A stretch of 64,000 nt of DNA from Sparassis latifolia (taxonomy: Eukaryota; Basidiomycota; Agaricomycetes; Polyporales; Sparassidaceae): assembly GCA_018466975.1 (NCBI GenBank), contig CM031555.1, positions 2,418,001-2,482,000 of the forward strand, given 5' to 3'. Of the stretch, positions 13,135 through 25,136 are shown piece by piece (position 1 is the stretch's first letter; each line of letters starts with the position of its first letter). A model generated the notes under the pieces. That model saw nothing but the letters and a program-made list of their open reading frames with translations, had not been told where the DNA came from and did no database searches. Position numbers and translations under genes: made by a program.

Positions 13135-14997
13135 TTAGACGTCGACTGCGGTCCCAAGGGTCGACTCTTGCTTAGCCTTTTCGCGCGCCAGCCGCCCTTT
13201 GCCCCGCGCCAAGTCCACCTGTAACCAATCCGCCGCCGCTTCCTCAAACACCGCCATCTCCTCATCGTACACCTCCATGAATCTGTCCACCTGCCTGTCG
13301 AACTCCGCTATCCCGTCCGCGCCCGCGAGCACCGCACGGACGCCGGCAAAGAACGCGTCGAGCACCGCGAGGTTGTGCATCACCAGCAGCGAGTGCGAGG
13401 ACATCTCGTGCGTGTGCAGGAGGTGGTGGATGTACGAGCGCGTATATGGCGGCTCCACGGGATGTGGTCCCGCGTCCGAGTCGAGGACATCGACCACGCT
13501 GTGATGTAAGCGCGTAGACGACGGGCGAGGGGAGCACGCCGCGCACGGACAGACGGGTAGCGCGTAGGAGGTATCAGCTGCATCAATGAGCGACGCGTGC
13601 GACGCGGCATCGATCAAACTTGATGCCACCCTTGAGTGATCGTGTGCGTACACAGCGCTGTACAGGTTGTGCCCCAAATCTCGCTTGCCATTTGGGCGTA
13701 TCTTGGGTGTGGGACATCCCGCGTCGTGAGGCGCCGGGACAGTTCGACTGTGTATCTCCGGTACTGGGAAGTAGAAGTCCAACGCGACCCCGATGTCCGC
13801 AGCACGCTGAGCCCAATACGCGTCGAATAGATCCACACCAACGTGCCTGATCAAGCGCAACACCTCGTGCGGAGAGCCCGTCGAATTGACAATCCGCGGC
13901 TTCGTCCGCGGTAATGGCTCCAACGATGCCCGCAGCAACTGGTGCATTTCATCTTGCAAATCCGCAGGTGTCGCATTGGAGGGGCCCGCACTCTGCGCTG
14001 CGAGTCCCCTGCGGAGTGGCACAAGATCAAAGACGTATCCTGCGACACCATCGTCGAGCCGACCCAGTGGCGTCAGCCTGGCCGCTTCTCTGGTTTCGAG
14101 GGACTCTATCAGGCTATTAGCAAACTTTCTACGGGCGTGAACCTCTACGCCTCCAGCCATGTGCACAAGCACATTGCGCGGATAGCGGAAGACAGCAGTC
14201 GACGACCGATCTGCACTCAGTAAGTCTCCCGGTGTGGTGGACACCGCCCAGGCGAGGACATCGGCAAGCCAGGCAGCCGACCGCTCTATGCTCTTTGTAA
14301 GGCGCTTCTGAGAATGCGGAGGCGGCGTGAAAGGCATGTCTGAGAGCGCGATCACTAGATCCGGCTTGCAGGCTGCAGCATATTCGCACCAGGACGAGGG
14401 AGTGAGCTAATGCGAGCGTAAATACGAGTGCCCGTGTGACAAATATGAACTGAGCCTTGCCTTACGCACGCCTCTGATGCAGTAAGTCGAGATATAATCC
14501 TTGCCGTTTGTCGGCAACTCCCTCTCGTCGGACGGGTCTCTGGCGGAGAAGGACAGGATGTGCTGCGAGGGTACAAAGCCCAAGAATCTGTGCAGAGCAT
14601 GCGCGCCTGTCTGGATTGTCGGTACAGGCGGATTGTGGTCTAAACTACCGAGTGCGTGCAAAATGAGGGGTTATTGATAGGCTAAGCCGCCCAGGACTTA
14701 CATCCGAGTGGCGGCGAGAGTGTAGGAGAGCGGCTCTTACAATGTTTCGAATGGGATGTGCACCCAGCGGATCGCCGCAGTGGATTTTACGTGGTCGCGC
14801 GATAGGTGCGGCACAACACCGCGAGACGTCGCTGCTATTAGTCCCGGAGTCTTCATCTCTAACGGTTCTCGTCCATCCAAGCGACCGAGCAATACTTTCC
14901 CCAGCCGAGGTCCAAACGTAGGCTGATCCAGTGACACTGGGAGAAAAGCTAGCGACGATAGCGGCTGTCGGGTCATATTGAAAGGAAATTCATCCAA
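13135..14997 (-). CDS. QTRT2: Queuine tRNA-ribosyltransferase accessory subunit 2 (QTRT2)
   Basis: Three exons, 14997-14741, 14644-14470 and 14406-13135, about 567 residues. The start MDEFPFNMTR is followed by GPRLGKVLLGRL and TPGLIAATSRGVVPHLSRD, the usual N-terminal blocks of this family. KPDLVIALSDMPFTPPPHSQ and VDLFDAYWAQRAADIGVALD are the TIM-barrel blocks. The structural zinc site is visible as CPCAAC plus a His in HTHEMSSHSLLVMHNL. QTRT2 forms a heterodimer with catalytic QTRT1 and exchanges guanine-34 for queuine in tRNAs with GUN anticodons, at the mitochondrial surface in animals. It lacks the catalytic nucleophile of QTRT1. QTRT1 is not in this window. Exon 3 is more GC-rich than neighbouring genes. 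The protein is longer than the human subunit (~415 residues) because of loop insertions. The second splice junction (14470/14406) is supported by in-frame continuation into WCEYAAACKPDLVIALSD. Confidence 0.9.
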
Positions 14998-16651
14998 CTT
15001 CCGCGTCAGAAGTTCTAGACGATGTACAAGCCGCAGAGATAGTATTGTTGGAATGGACGAGATGAATCACGACAAATGATAGAGGGTGGTAATGCTTTGA
15101 GCCTTTGAGGGCACCAAGTTGACACCGCTGGTTGAAATAATAATTTGTATCTCGTGTGACAATAATTTCAAGTTGGTGCAATGACGGTCGTGACCACCAG
15201 TGTCACAGAGTCGTTACTTACCGAAACGAGCGGCGAAGCTCTCTCTGTCTTGCTCTGTCTATAGAACATTCAACGGCACCCGGGTGCCGATATATGCACG
15301 GTATGAACCTTCCAAATCTCCGTCAATGGAGGTGCGGGAGGTGTGCCTTCAGCCTTGATAACCGCGTCTCGTCCACTGTCCGATTGGTGGGTACACTGAT
15401 GCAGCGCTTCATGCGAATGATAGAATTCATGCAATGGTCTAACCAGCCAGGACTAGCCTCGCGCACAGGCATGCTCGCACGCTATCCTCTGTAATGATGC
15501 ATGCGAGGCAGCCTGACTACTGCGAAGGACAGAATCTCACCACGCAGCAAACCTTGTTCGTAAACCTACAGCAGGATGATATAAGACGGGCGATGACATA
15601 GGGCTGTCATACAGGCCTGTGAAGGAGTTGGTCCACAAGAGGCGGAATTAGTGGTCAGCAGATGCTCGGCTGGGCCATAGAGACCGTCAGCGCTTCGAAA
15701 CTAAGTTCAGCGCAAGTTGGATTAGCCTGGAGCGCAGGAACGTATGCCCATTTCGGGGTTCGCTATGCGTATGTGGTGGATCAGCAAAGTGCATAGCGCG
15801 CGATGATCATCAAGTCAAAACGGTGAACAAGCGACGCACGGTGTCTGCGGCAGAGGATGGCAGCGTGAAGCGCAATGAGGTAAGTCGGCAGGGGAATGCG
15901 GCGAGCGCATGACAATGGAAGGGTCATATATACGTCTGAGAGACTTCGTGAAGACACAGAAGAGTGAAGGGGATCAGCGCACCAACTCCGCGGAGCTGTT
16001 GCGCTGGGATTGAGTTTCTGGACGCGGCCAGGGATGATTCTGCCGGACGCTGATCCGGGGATGGTGGAGAAGAAATGAAGGTGTGAGAGCGGTGATTTGA
16101 CTCGATAGAGAGGTGAAGGTCGGAAGCAAGGAGCGAGAGGGCTTGGTGGGGGAATACAAGGAGGAAGGGAGCCGGCGGGAGGGCGTCCGCGAACGCGGCG
16201 CGGAGCTGATAATGATTACGTGAAGAGGAAGTAGACTTGGAGGCGTGGGAGGATGTGACGGCGTGACGCAGCGGGAGTGCCACCGGATAAGAACAGGCTG
16301 AGCCAGCTCAGAGCCCGCGCATTTCTGACGCCGCATTTCCCCTCCCGCCAGCCCTCCGCTTTGAGTCGGAGACGTCCCGCGCACCAGCTCAGCGAACCCG
16401 CGCCGTATGTCCTCTCTCGCTCCTCGCTGCGTCTTCCTCGCCATGCTCACCGTTCTCTTTCATGCAGGACCAGCGGGGCTAGTACCGCTCACACATTGCT
16501 TGCCGCTAGCGGTGACCCGTCTTGACACGTGTGCACACAAGGCAAACGGCGTCAAAGCCTCGTTTGGACCGCATCCTTCTTTGCTATCATAATCTTCTCA
16601 CCCTTCTTCCCCCCTCGCCCCGCCCCCCTCGTAATACTTTTGTCTTCAGCC
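14998..16651. promoter_or_regulatory. Long divergent intergenic region between QTRT2 and the Zn(II)2Cys6 gene
   Basis: About 1.65 kb separates the two divergent start codons. The last ~70 bases before the plus-strand ATG (about 16585-16650) are strongly C/T-rich, which is common in core promoters of highly transcribed basidiomycete genes, and end in ttgtcttcag right before CC-ATG, a possible 5' UTR splice acceptor. Open frames at 15156-15494 (plus) and 15974-16450 (minus) lack domains and I treat them as spurious. Confidence 0.45.
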
Positions 16652-17616
16652 ATGGGTGACTCTAACCCCGATGCCGAAGACCACAATGGTTCTCACTCCC
16701 CCTCCGACGCTGTCCAGCCGCAGATGACCATGCACCCGATCACATATTCGAGCATGCCCATGCACATGTACCCCTTCCCGCCTGGCATGCTCCCCGCTCA
16801 GCCGCCCCGCACCAAGCGCAGACAGGTTAAGAATGCCTGCACCAATTGCCAGAAGGCATGCAAGAAGTGCGACGACGCCCGCCCCTGCCTCCGCTGCGTC
16901 AAGTACGGCATTGCCGAAGAGTGCATCGATTCCCAGCGGAAGGAACGGCAAAAGGGCATCAAGAGGGGGCCTTACAAGAAGCGCGATGGAAAAAGTGAGT
17001 ATCTCTCTCTTATCCCCCACCGCTGTTCTGCTTGTAGCAAGTGGAGTGACGATCTCTCTTACACTCAACGGATCGCGCAGCCGCCAACGTCGATGAGCCG
17101 CCAGTCGACGTTCAAGGCGTGACGCAGGCAATTCCCATGCCCGCGGCCATGGCGGCCCCCACGCCGACGCCGCCGATCCCCTACATGACGCCTGTCGGGT
17201 ATCCCCCTGGCTTCTTCGGCCAGTATTCGCCCGGGCCCCCCAAGCCTGGCGAGGCGATCTACTATCCCCAGTTTTATCTCGCCCCCGTTCCTCACGCTCC
17301 GCAGACGCTCCCTCACCCCAACGGCCAGGATGGTGAGCCATTCCCGCATGCACCGCTCTACTCCGCCACGTTCCTGGCGCCGTACGCACAGCCCTACGCC
17401 ACCCCGTACATGATCCCGCGTCCACCGGATGGCCAGATGATGATGCCGCCGGCGCCGCCCCACTACGCGCCGTATCCGCCGCCGCAGTACTTGTCGAAGC
17501 CGCCATCGAGGAGCGCCGACAGCGGCTTCCAGATGTTGGAGGTCAGGAGGGATGCGCGTGGAGAAAACGGGAGAATGGTGGAGGCCGTGCATGGTAACCA
17601 TGGGAAGTCTGGGTGA
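16652..17616 (+). CDS. Small Zn(II)2Cys6 transcription factor
   Basis: Two exons, 16652-16994 and 17081-17616, about 292 residues. Residues ~55-83 hold the binuclear zinc cluster: CTNCQKACKKC, then CLRCVKYGIAEEC, six cysteines in the fungal C6 arrangement. A very basic linker follows (RKERQKGIKRGPYKKR), typical of DNA contact or nuclear import. The rest is Pro/Tyr/Met-rich low complexity (for example PYAQPYATPYMIPRP) and no fungal-specific middle homology domain or PAS domain is present. The cluster sequence resembles the gluconeogenesis-regulator branch (ERT1/AcuK-like) of C6 factors; that assignment is inference. The gene stands isolated, with 1.65 kb upstream and about 6 kb downstream free of genes, which suits a gene with extended regulation. 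Confidence 0.87.
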
Positions 17617-20600
17617 ATCCGCCCGTCTCGTGCGTAAGTGCATCACTGCAGGAATACCAATTAATTCGAGACACTGCAGTGGTGTTGAATATCTAGACGT
17701 TCCGATCTGCTCTTCATTTACGCTGCCGTTCAATTATTCCTGCTGTTTTCGTGTATTGTGGTTGTGCCTCGTCGTGTAAAGTTTCGTCGTTGTGTAAAGT
17801 TGATTCTCGTCGTTGTCGTTGATGTATTTTGTATCTCGTAGCCAGCGCAAGGCTTTCGGGAATGTATATATTGTAACATGATCCTGGAATATGCAGGATG
17901 TCTCGAAGAATATTTACGAGGTCGAAAAATATACCGAAGTTTGAACCTGGTGCAACTACGAATCCGTTGGAGAAAAATTGTGGAGTGAAAGCCGTACGTC
18001 CTCGGGGCTCCGATCAAGTTCCTGACGATCTTGCATCGACCGACGGACGAGCTGTCGAGGACAGGAGATGCACGGGGCTCGAAAACTCTCCGGTCGGGTG
18101 GGCTGCCAGGGTGACGTTCGCTGGGCTGAGAGCGGCAACGCTCTTCCAGCTCCGCGCGCGCGGCGCCCGCTGCCCCGCGAGCGTACACCTCCAAGCCCGC
18201 ATACCCAGCCTTGGGACGGGTGTCGGGCGCGTAAGGTTCGCCGTGGATGACCGTCGCGCTCGTCCTGGAACTGCTTCTGCGGTGCCATTGTTGACTTGTC
18301 TCGATACTGCGACTGGCTTTCTCATTTGCTGACGTTGTGCGCTTCGTCGCTCCTTGCTGCCGGCGAATCATCAACGGAAAGCGCTACGTTGAACGCCCGG
18401 CGATCATGCACCCCGATGGCTGCAGCCTGGGATAGTCGGGGAAGGTGCGTAAACTCTTCGGGCGAGGCGCAGAGGCTCGTCTCCGGGACGCGTAGAAACA
18501 CGGAGGAGCACTTGACGATTGAACGGGGTTTGGCGCAGAGAAAGATTTGGATTTGGCGGGCACACGTTAAGGTAGGCGAACAGGTGAGCGCGAAGCTGCG
18601 CTGTGCGGGACGGTGGACAGTGTGACTGATGTGCTCCACCCCAGGCGAAGACAGCCAGCACATCTCCCAGGGAACGTCGAGCGCATGAATACATCCCGGT
18701 CTTCGAAGCCGAACAGCAGAACCCAATCTACTTCCGCGGCCTAGTACAGCATCTGTCCTGCATTCTTAGCACTCCCACTGAGAACACCCTGACGTATCTG
18801 CGGCAGATGCTGAGTCCGGAGGGCGGGAAAAGACGCGGACACGACACGACTATCACACACTGCTCTCGTATCATTGACAGCGTGGATTAGTGCGCGGGGG
18901 GGAAGTTGCGAAGAGGGTCACAGATAAGGCAAACGTTTCCGGACGATATTGAAAGCCACCGGACGAGATGGTTCTTCCATCAAGGTGCGCGGGAGTGGTC
19001 GTGGTTGCATACCGGCCAGCGGGAGAGTCTGCGACATCGTGGGCACCATCTTGGGCACAGTCAGAAGGGAATCCCTTCAGCATTGGGAAGTCATGGCCCG
19101 TGAGGACTGTTCATGGGATGAACGGATGTATATCGCGTATCATCGGACCGTCAATGACTGACACAGCCCTGGTACGCCTGGCTTCGAGGGCCAAACAAAA
19201 GCGGACCTAGTTATCTGATTGAGTGGAAGAAGTCTTAACGAAGAAGCAAAATCCGGTAGAGTGAGTGGTGTATACCTTAGCGCAACGCATCTCAGTCTGA
19301 CGCGTTCAAGGACGATAACTTGCATTGATACTTTTGCTGGAATACTGCGGAAATCTTCTATCCTGCTGCGTTGCTAGAGAATTGGCAACGGAGAAGGTAG
19401 TACAGAGACGTAGGGGAAAGGCCATGGCCAGCGACAATCTACGGCGACAGCGAAAGCATAGATGTCCCCCGCCGTTCGGGACATCCACTTCATCGGTTGT
19501 GCACCCAGGATCCGTCGTATGAGTGGTTTGCGTCTGACGCTTGAGTCTCTGCGTTCTGCTACCTTGCCGGGACCTATCTTGGACTGTGATCCTCGTTGCG
19601 CAGTAAAGAGATTGCTTCTGCCTCATCTCTGGCGCTGGACGACGAAGAGGAGAAGATCTACAGCAAGCTGTTGGGTATTTTCGTGCTCCCCCTGCAGGCC
19701 AAATGATGCAGCCACGAGTAAGCGAGATGGCGCTACGAGGTCGGTCCCGTATGTATCCAGCAGCGACATGCCAAAGGGAGGCGGAAGCGGCAGTTCGACG
19801 ACGACGACGATATTGCCATGGTTGGAGCCCGAAATCTGGCTTGCTGGTCGTGCAATCCAAATTAAAGCTGCGCTGTCGGTTTTAATAATTCAGGTCCGAC
19901 CGCGAGAGGTACTTCGTCTGCCCGGCTGCCCGTCACGCTCGAAGAGATGGATTGGTCGCCGCGTCGTGTGCAGATCGTCCAGGCTATACGGGTAAACCCC
20001 GCTGGCGGCTGGGTGTCGGGCCTACAATTCTGTGCGCACTCAGGCGCTCGTATCGTCTCCCCCAGTGTCCATTTCTCTCCATTGAATAACACCAGAGTCT
20101 GAGAGTCTGGTGACCAGATAACTTCTCACTCGCGGCGGAGAGTTGGACAAGCATTTTGCAGCCTGGGCACCGACCGGCCGTATTCCATGACTGTTCGACA
20201 AATGGCCTATTCTGCAGGTGGAACGATGGGTTGAACAATGCCCTTGCGATCAAAATAGTAGCGTGCGAGGGCAGGCCTAAAATTTCGGTAGAAGAAGGCG
20301 GCGGCCTTGACGATGTCGACAGCGACCCGCTTACTTGGGACATTTGCTTGTGACGAAAACGGAAACAACAGCAGGGTTTCGCGCGTAGGAAGATAGGCCT
20401 GACGGCACCGCTCAGGGATGCGGTCCTCATCGCCATCAATCAGGGTTGAGAGCTACAGACCGGGATTTTGGGGAGTGTATCCATTCCTGCATTGGAACAA
20501 GGTGATGTCGTCGCTTACGACACGGGATTAATACCGCAGAACGGCTTGTCGCTAGAGTGCGTTCGGAGAATATCCGACATAAAGGCCACATTCATCATGT

Positions 20601-23577
20601 CTTCTGATTCCAGGGTCCCTGGCGCCTATCCTGCCTTTGGGTATTCGAGTGCTTGCCGGGACAATGACTAGTACAACGTCCTCATGACCCGCGATGCAAA
20701 AAAAAGATGCGAAGGCGTGAATGTGGCCGACAGTTGCCCTAGCATCTCCAGCCGTTCGATGTTGTAGATTTGGCTTCCCACCTGTCCCATCTTTCCGTCA
20801 CCCTCCTCATACTCCTCAGCAGCGGCGCAACGATCCCTCTTCCCCTACGATCCACCGCGTAGTGGCCGCGATATTCTCGACTCTTCGTGTGTGACGCCGC
20901 ACAGTGGCTATGACCGTACGAGAGAAGATTGAATTCGTCGGAATACGCATGTTGGACATCGGCCTATTTGCCTCAGAAAACATCAGCGAGGCGTCCGCGT
21001 GTATCCTAAGAGAACGACAAGATGCCGGTCCATAGGAGAAAGCAGGGATGATGGATCGGATCCATCTGCGGCGTCGTCTACTCGCCTGCACCGACCGTGG
21101 GCCACCGATGCATCATCTGCAGTGTCCACCGAGTATTGTTGAAGCACTACGGCCGGTGGGTGTGTTACAGGCGAGCGCTGTAGAGTGCTAGGAAGAGGAC
21201 TGAAAGCGGGTACAGAGTCGATCCTCGGATCCCCCCATCTTCTTGTGCCCTCCTGCTCGCCTGTCTTTCTCGTCCGTAGAGGTTAGGAGTAATGTCTTAC
21301 AGCTCCCGACTTGCGACCTAAACTTAACCTGGGTTCGTTCGCCCACTTGCATGGCGTTCCAGGGCAATCCGACGAGTGAATCCGGAGTCGTACTCGAGGA
21401 CGAGGGCTGCGTTTCAGAACGAAGTTGAAACACCATCCTTCTGGGGGTACAGCCGGGCGGAAGTTCAGCCAAGGATGCCGATGAGCTGAAGTCCGCGATG
21501 CCACAGTACGTTCGAATGGCCTGACTAGCGAATGCCTTCCGATGAATGGTAGCTACGCCTCGTTCTGAGGGGCTCGACAACGAACCTTGCGGTCTGCTGC
21601 TTACCACTCCTTAGATCTCAATTTTCTTCTCCGTCTCCCTCCAGTCGCGAAGGTTCCAGCGGTTTGTCTTTGTCGCGGAATTACGGGATGTCGACCACTA
21701 CCACATGCACATGCCATGGCGCAGTTGTGATGAGTATCGATGTTGTTTTTTTTGCGCAGGGGATGGCCTGTCTAGACGACTGACATATTCTGTCCAGGTT
21801 CTGTCCGTTATGATGGGAGTGTAGTGTTTTGTCACGACAAAAGAGTGCGGTACTGGTGGTTGAGCAGGAGATTCCGGACGCCGCATCATTCGATGCTGGT
21901 AGCTTCGTCACGACTCGTCGACTTCGCCCTGGGCGTCGAAAGAGGTGGAGGGGAGGTTGCCGCACGGTGATCGAGCGGGAGCGTCTGGCCAAAGAAGGAA
22001 GAATTTGCAACGCCCTCGCTGGTAGATAATACCATACTACCTCGGTAAAATACACAGACGCGCGACGTTGCCCTGACTGTCTACGCTTCGCATTCATCGG
22101 CCCTTCTATTTTTTGTCTGGGGATTTCCGACTCTGGTGCGGTATGATACAAGGGCAGCCTACCGAATTGAGAGTGCTCCTGGGCCCGCCGTACAAATACG
22201 TGAGTCCCCTATTTCCGTCTACCTTCAACCTTGGAAAATCAATTGGTTCCTGATTTTATGAAGAGGACGACTGATGCATCCATCTTGATTTTTCCTGAGA
22301 CTCGTGACCTACTCTCTAACCTGACTGAGCGCTTTATAACAACGCCCCGTATGTGGATGGCATCATGGTGATGGTCTTTCATCCCCCCTACTTTTCTGCC
22401 CCATGAAAGGTGTTGCCCATCTCCCCAGTTCGTCGAGCGTGTCAATAGCCTCTCCTCTTGTTCTTTTTCATTCGTGCTCTGCTGGAAACGATTTCTTAAC
22501 ATGTGCTACAGTTTCCTACCGCTACGTCGCAACTGTGAAAAGTTTTTTTAGGAAGCGCGAGAGCGGCTGCAGTGGCGCGGCTCAAATACGTCGTGCCCTG
22601 AGAAGCAAAACGCTCCTAACCAGCGGTAAGCTTGTTCTTGCATGTCAGTTATTCATCCACAAGCCGTTCTTTCGTCTCGCCCTATTTTTCCCGGAAAATC
22701 ACGGCAGTATCTGTGTCCGGGCATTCCCTCGCAATGACAATTTGGATTCAAATTTATTTGTGTTTTGTCGACATAATACCACCGGCCTTCTCTCTACCGC
22801 CACCCCTTACTCCGCGGCAGCTGTCATTGGTTTTGCACTTTGGTGTCAAAGGAAGACACAGTGAGTTCCCACCCGTATTTGAACAAGAAGCTTCATTGGG
22901 TCCTTATCACGCCTTCAAATACCTGTCAGTGGTTTCGACCGACAGAAACATTCAAAATAGGGGTCAATATCTTGCACGTTTCGCAGTCTTGCATATTTTA
23001 AAGCCCCTTCCAACCTTTTACTCGTTTTCCGTCTTTGCGTGGCACCGGCCGTGAGGCAAGTTTTTGTTTTTCGAGTGCTGATCCAGACTTGGTCGTTCTT
23101 CGGCGGCCCAACCGTGTTTCCTTTCGCTATCATCGTGCCACTAATATCGGTGTTGGTACGTCCGTTTTAAATGTCGATGTGGCAGCTGCAGCGGGTTCCG
23201 TACAGTTGCGAGGGATGCAGCAGTGTTCTGCCTCATCCTCCTGTGGATTACAAAATTGTTCTCAATCACTTTATACGACCAGCGGAGTACGTGGAAGATG
23301 TCGCTGCACAAAAAACCCCTTGGGGAGCGGCGCTCTTACACCAGTAGGAGTACTTGTCGTACTTACTAGCTAATAGTGTGACTAAAACAGCCCGTACGCG
23401 GTTAGCGGTCTGAAATGTTTTACGAGTAGACATTTGTGTGATATATTCATTATTGTTGAAACGCTCGAGCTCGTTATCAACAGGAGAGAATTTTTATCGT
23501 CCACAGACTACTACGTGATTCACTGCAGCACAAGCGATACCGGTCCAAAATTAGCGAGAATATACGTATAATATTCC
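17617..23577. other. Gene-poor region of about 6 kb
   Basis: I find no gene with a recognisable domain or a coherent exon chain here. Both strands carry many open frames of 60-215 codons, but they overlap in several frames, lack conserved motifs and do not join through good splice sites. Small duplications such as tcgtcg(t)tgtaaagtt occur near 17770-17810. Bases 21600-23570 are more T-rich. A 12-base match to the end of the nearby hAT MITE lies at 18888-18899. The region could hold UTRs, a long non-coding transcript or decayed repeats; the sequence alone does not decide. Confidence 0.5.
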
Positions 23578-24381
23578 CTACCCAGACTCAGTGACTTCCT
23601 CCGAGTAGGGCGGATATCCTAGCTCTGCACGACGGCGATTGACACGCCTATCATGTGAAATTTTCTCTTCCTTCGGTGGCTTCTTCCGGTAGTAAGTCTG
23701 CCAGAAGGTTTTATCCTCCCAGCAGAAGTCCAGCCCCATACAGAGCGGACAGGCAAGAGCAACTCCACAGCCCATGAATGCATCGAATTTATCTGGGACT
23801 TCTGTGCAACCGGGGCAGATGGTGCGTCCGCCACCGCAGACCCAGCATTTTCCGCGCTGTATGCGCGAAATGTAGTCCGGGATGGTAATGTCAGTGAAGA
23901 GGCACGGAGTCAGGTTTGGAGGCGCGATTTGTTCTCCACCGGAGGCGAAGGGGAGTTGATACGTCACGGTGAACGTTCGAAGAGGCCTATCACCAATTGA
24001 CAAAAAGTCCGACTGCATCGACTCGTCCGTAGTGTCGGCAAACAGTTTTTCGTACATGTGGACGTCATCTGCATTCTTGATGATGTCCACGATCTCGGAG
24101 AGGGCGATCTCGGTGCAGCGGATGGCGACGAGACTTTCAGCCACGTCCACCACACCAGGGTCGGGACGAACAGCTACCCACTCTGGCTCTGAGAACTCAA
24201 TCTCGGACTGAATGTAGCGCCATATCTCTTCAGGGAAGGCGATCCCACCAAGGCTTGTTATGTGCCCTCGAAAAGCTGCTATGAACAGCCAGCGGCAAGA
24301 AAGCTGATTAGCGTCGAGGAAGAGCACTGGACGTTTGAGAGAAATTGAGGACTGAATGTCCGCGACAACAATTGGGCGCAT
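23578..24381 (-). CDS. Hypothetical protein with Cys-rich zinc-binding C-terminal half
   Basis: Single open frame of 267 residues with ATG at 24381-24379. I do not recognise the family. The N-terminal part contains AFPEEIWRYIQSEIEF, which resembles the short F-box-like helix common in basidiomycete paralogous families. Residues ~190-235 contain CWVCGGGRTICPGC and CGVALACPLCMG, two CxxC pairs twice over, resembling the DnaJ-type cysteine-rich zinc module. The C-terminus is basic (KKPPKEEKISHDRRVNRRR). A splice acceptor-like gttag lies a few bases before the ATG on the minus strand, so an upstream exon cannot be excluded. It diverges from the ING gene, with a MITE between. Confidence 0.65.
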   Translation of the reverse strand: MRPIVVADIQSSISLKRPVLFLDANQLSCRWLFIAAFRGHITSLGGIAFPEEIWRYIQSEIEFSEPEWVAVRPDPGVVDVAESLVAIRCTEIALSEIVDIIKNADDVHMYEKLFADTTDESMQSDFLSIGDRPLRTFTVTYQLPFASGGEQIAPPNLTPCLFTDITIPDYISRIQRGKCWVCGGGRTICPGCTEVPDKFDAFMGCGVALACPLCMGLDFCWEDKTFWQTYYRKKPPKEEKISHDRRVNRRRAELGYPPYSEEVTESG

Positions 24382-24597
24382 CCCCTAACTTGAAAGCCTT
24401 CGGTGAGTACATTTTAGTGTACGTACGATGGGGCTGGCCGATACTTACTCGCGAAGTGATAATTTCTCGACGAACTTGTTTAATAGAAGATAATTGGTCG
24501 TCCTTGAACGAGAATAGGCAGACAAGTACGTGGTGGTGCGAGTTTGATCTTGAGTGGTGGGCGTCTATCTCTCGCGCCTCATAGACCCGGTCACGTT

Positions 24598-24605
24598 CTC
24601 CTCAC
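24598..24605 (+). repeat. Left 8-bp target-site duplication of the MITE
   Basis: ctcctcac, identical to the eight bases directly after the right end of the element (25157-25164). Eight-base duplications are the hallmark of hAT-superfamily insertion. Confidence 0.93.
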
Positions 24606-24625
24606 TAGTGCGCGGGGAAATAGGT
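24606..24625 (+). repeat. Left terminal inverted repeat of the MITE
   Basis: tagtgcgcggggaaataggt, exact reverse complement of 25137-25156. It begins TAGTG, in keeping with hAT ends (C/T-A-G-x-G). Confidence 0.95.
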
Positions 24626-25136
24626 AGGTGTAAATTACATAGGCTAATTAGCAGGTGTAAATTACGGTTAATTTACTGTAAATTTCAAACAGGCCTGTGA
24701 CACAGGGTAAAATAGGGTAAAATAGACTGACACTGTATGGGCTGCCATGAGTGTATGAACAGGCTATACATACAGTCAGAAAGCAGACAGAACTGAGGTG
24801 TACAAGAGAGAATTGATGACGATAAATAAGGCGACAAATCTCACCTGTCCAAATTGGGGAAGTGCATGAAGGCATGCCTCGAAGACATCATAGTTTACAG
24901 CAATAGATAGAAGAAGCCATGGATACATCAAGGATACATCAACCCCCACTAGAAAGTGCAAAGCAATGTTTAGGTGGCCTCAGTGAACATCCTTTTGCTA
25001 TTTTACACCGTAATTTACACTACTTTACCGGCTAATTAGCGTCAAGTAGCCCAGGTGTAATTTACAGTAATTTACGTAGGTAAAATAGAGGTGTTGCACT
25101 GAGCCTGGGTAATTTACCGGTCAAATAGACTGTCAG

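Noticed and set aside
15974..16450. 158-codon minus-strand frame in the QTRT2/C6 spacer
   Set aside because: Low-complexity Ser/Pro/Arg composition, overlapped by other frames, no domain, lies in a C/T-rich promoter region.
17730..18374. 214-codon minus-strand frame
   Set aside because: Overlaps other long frames on both strands in a GC-rich stretch, no motif, no splice partner.
19306..19995. Overlapping plus- and minus-strand frames of about 180 codons
   Set aside because: Compete for the same DNA, no recognisable domain on either strand.
23171..23347. 58-codon plus-strand frame starting MSMWQLQRVPYSCEGC
   Set aside because: Looks slightly protein-like with a CxxC pair, but has no homology I recognise, no splice partner and no support beyond being open.
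24776..24961. Minus-strand frame inside the MITE as a possible transposase remnant
   Set aside because: 61 codons with no transposase motif; the element is non-coding.
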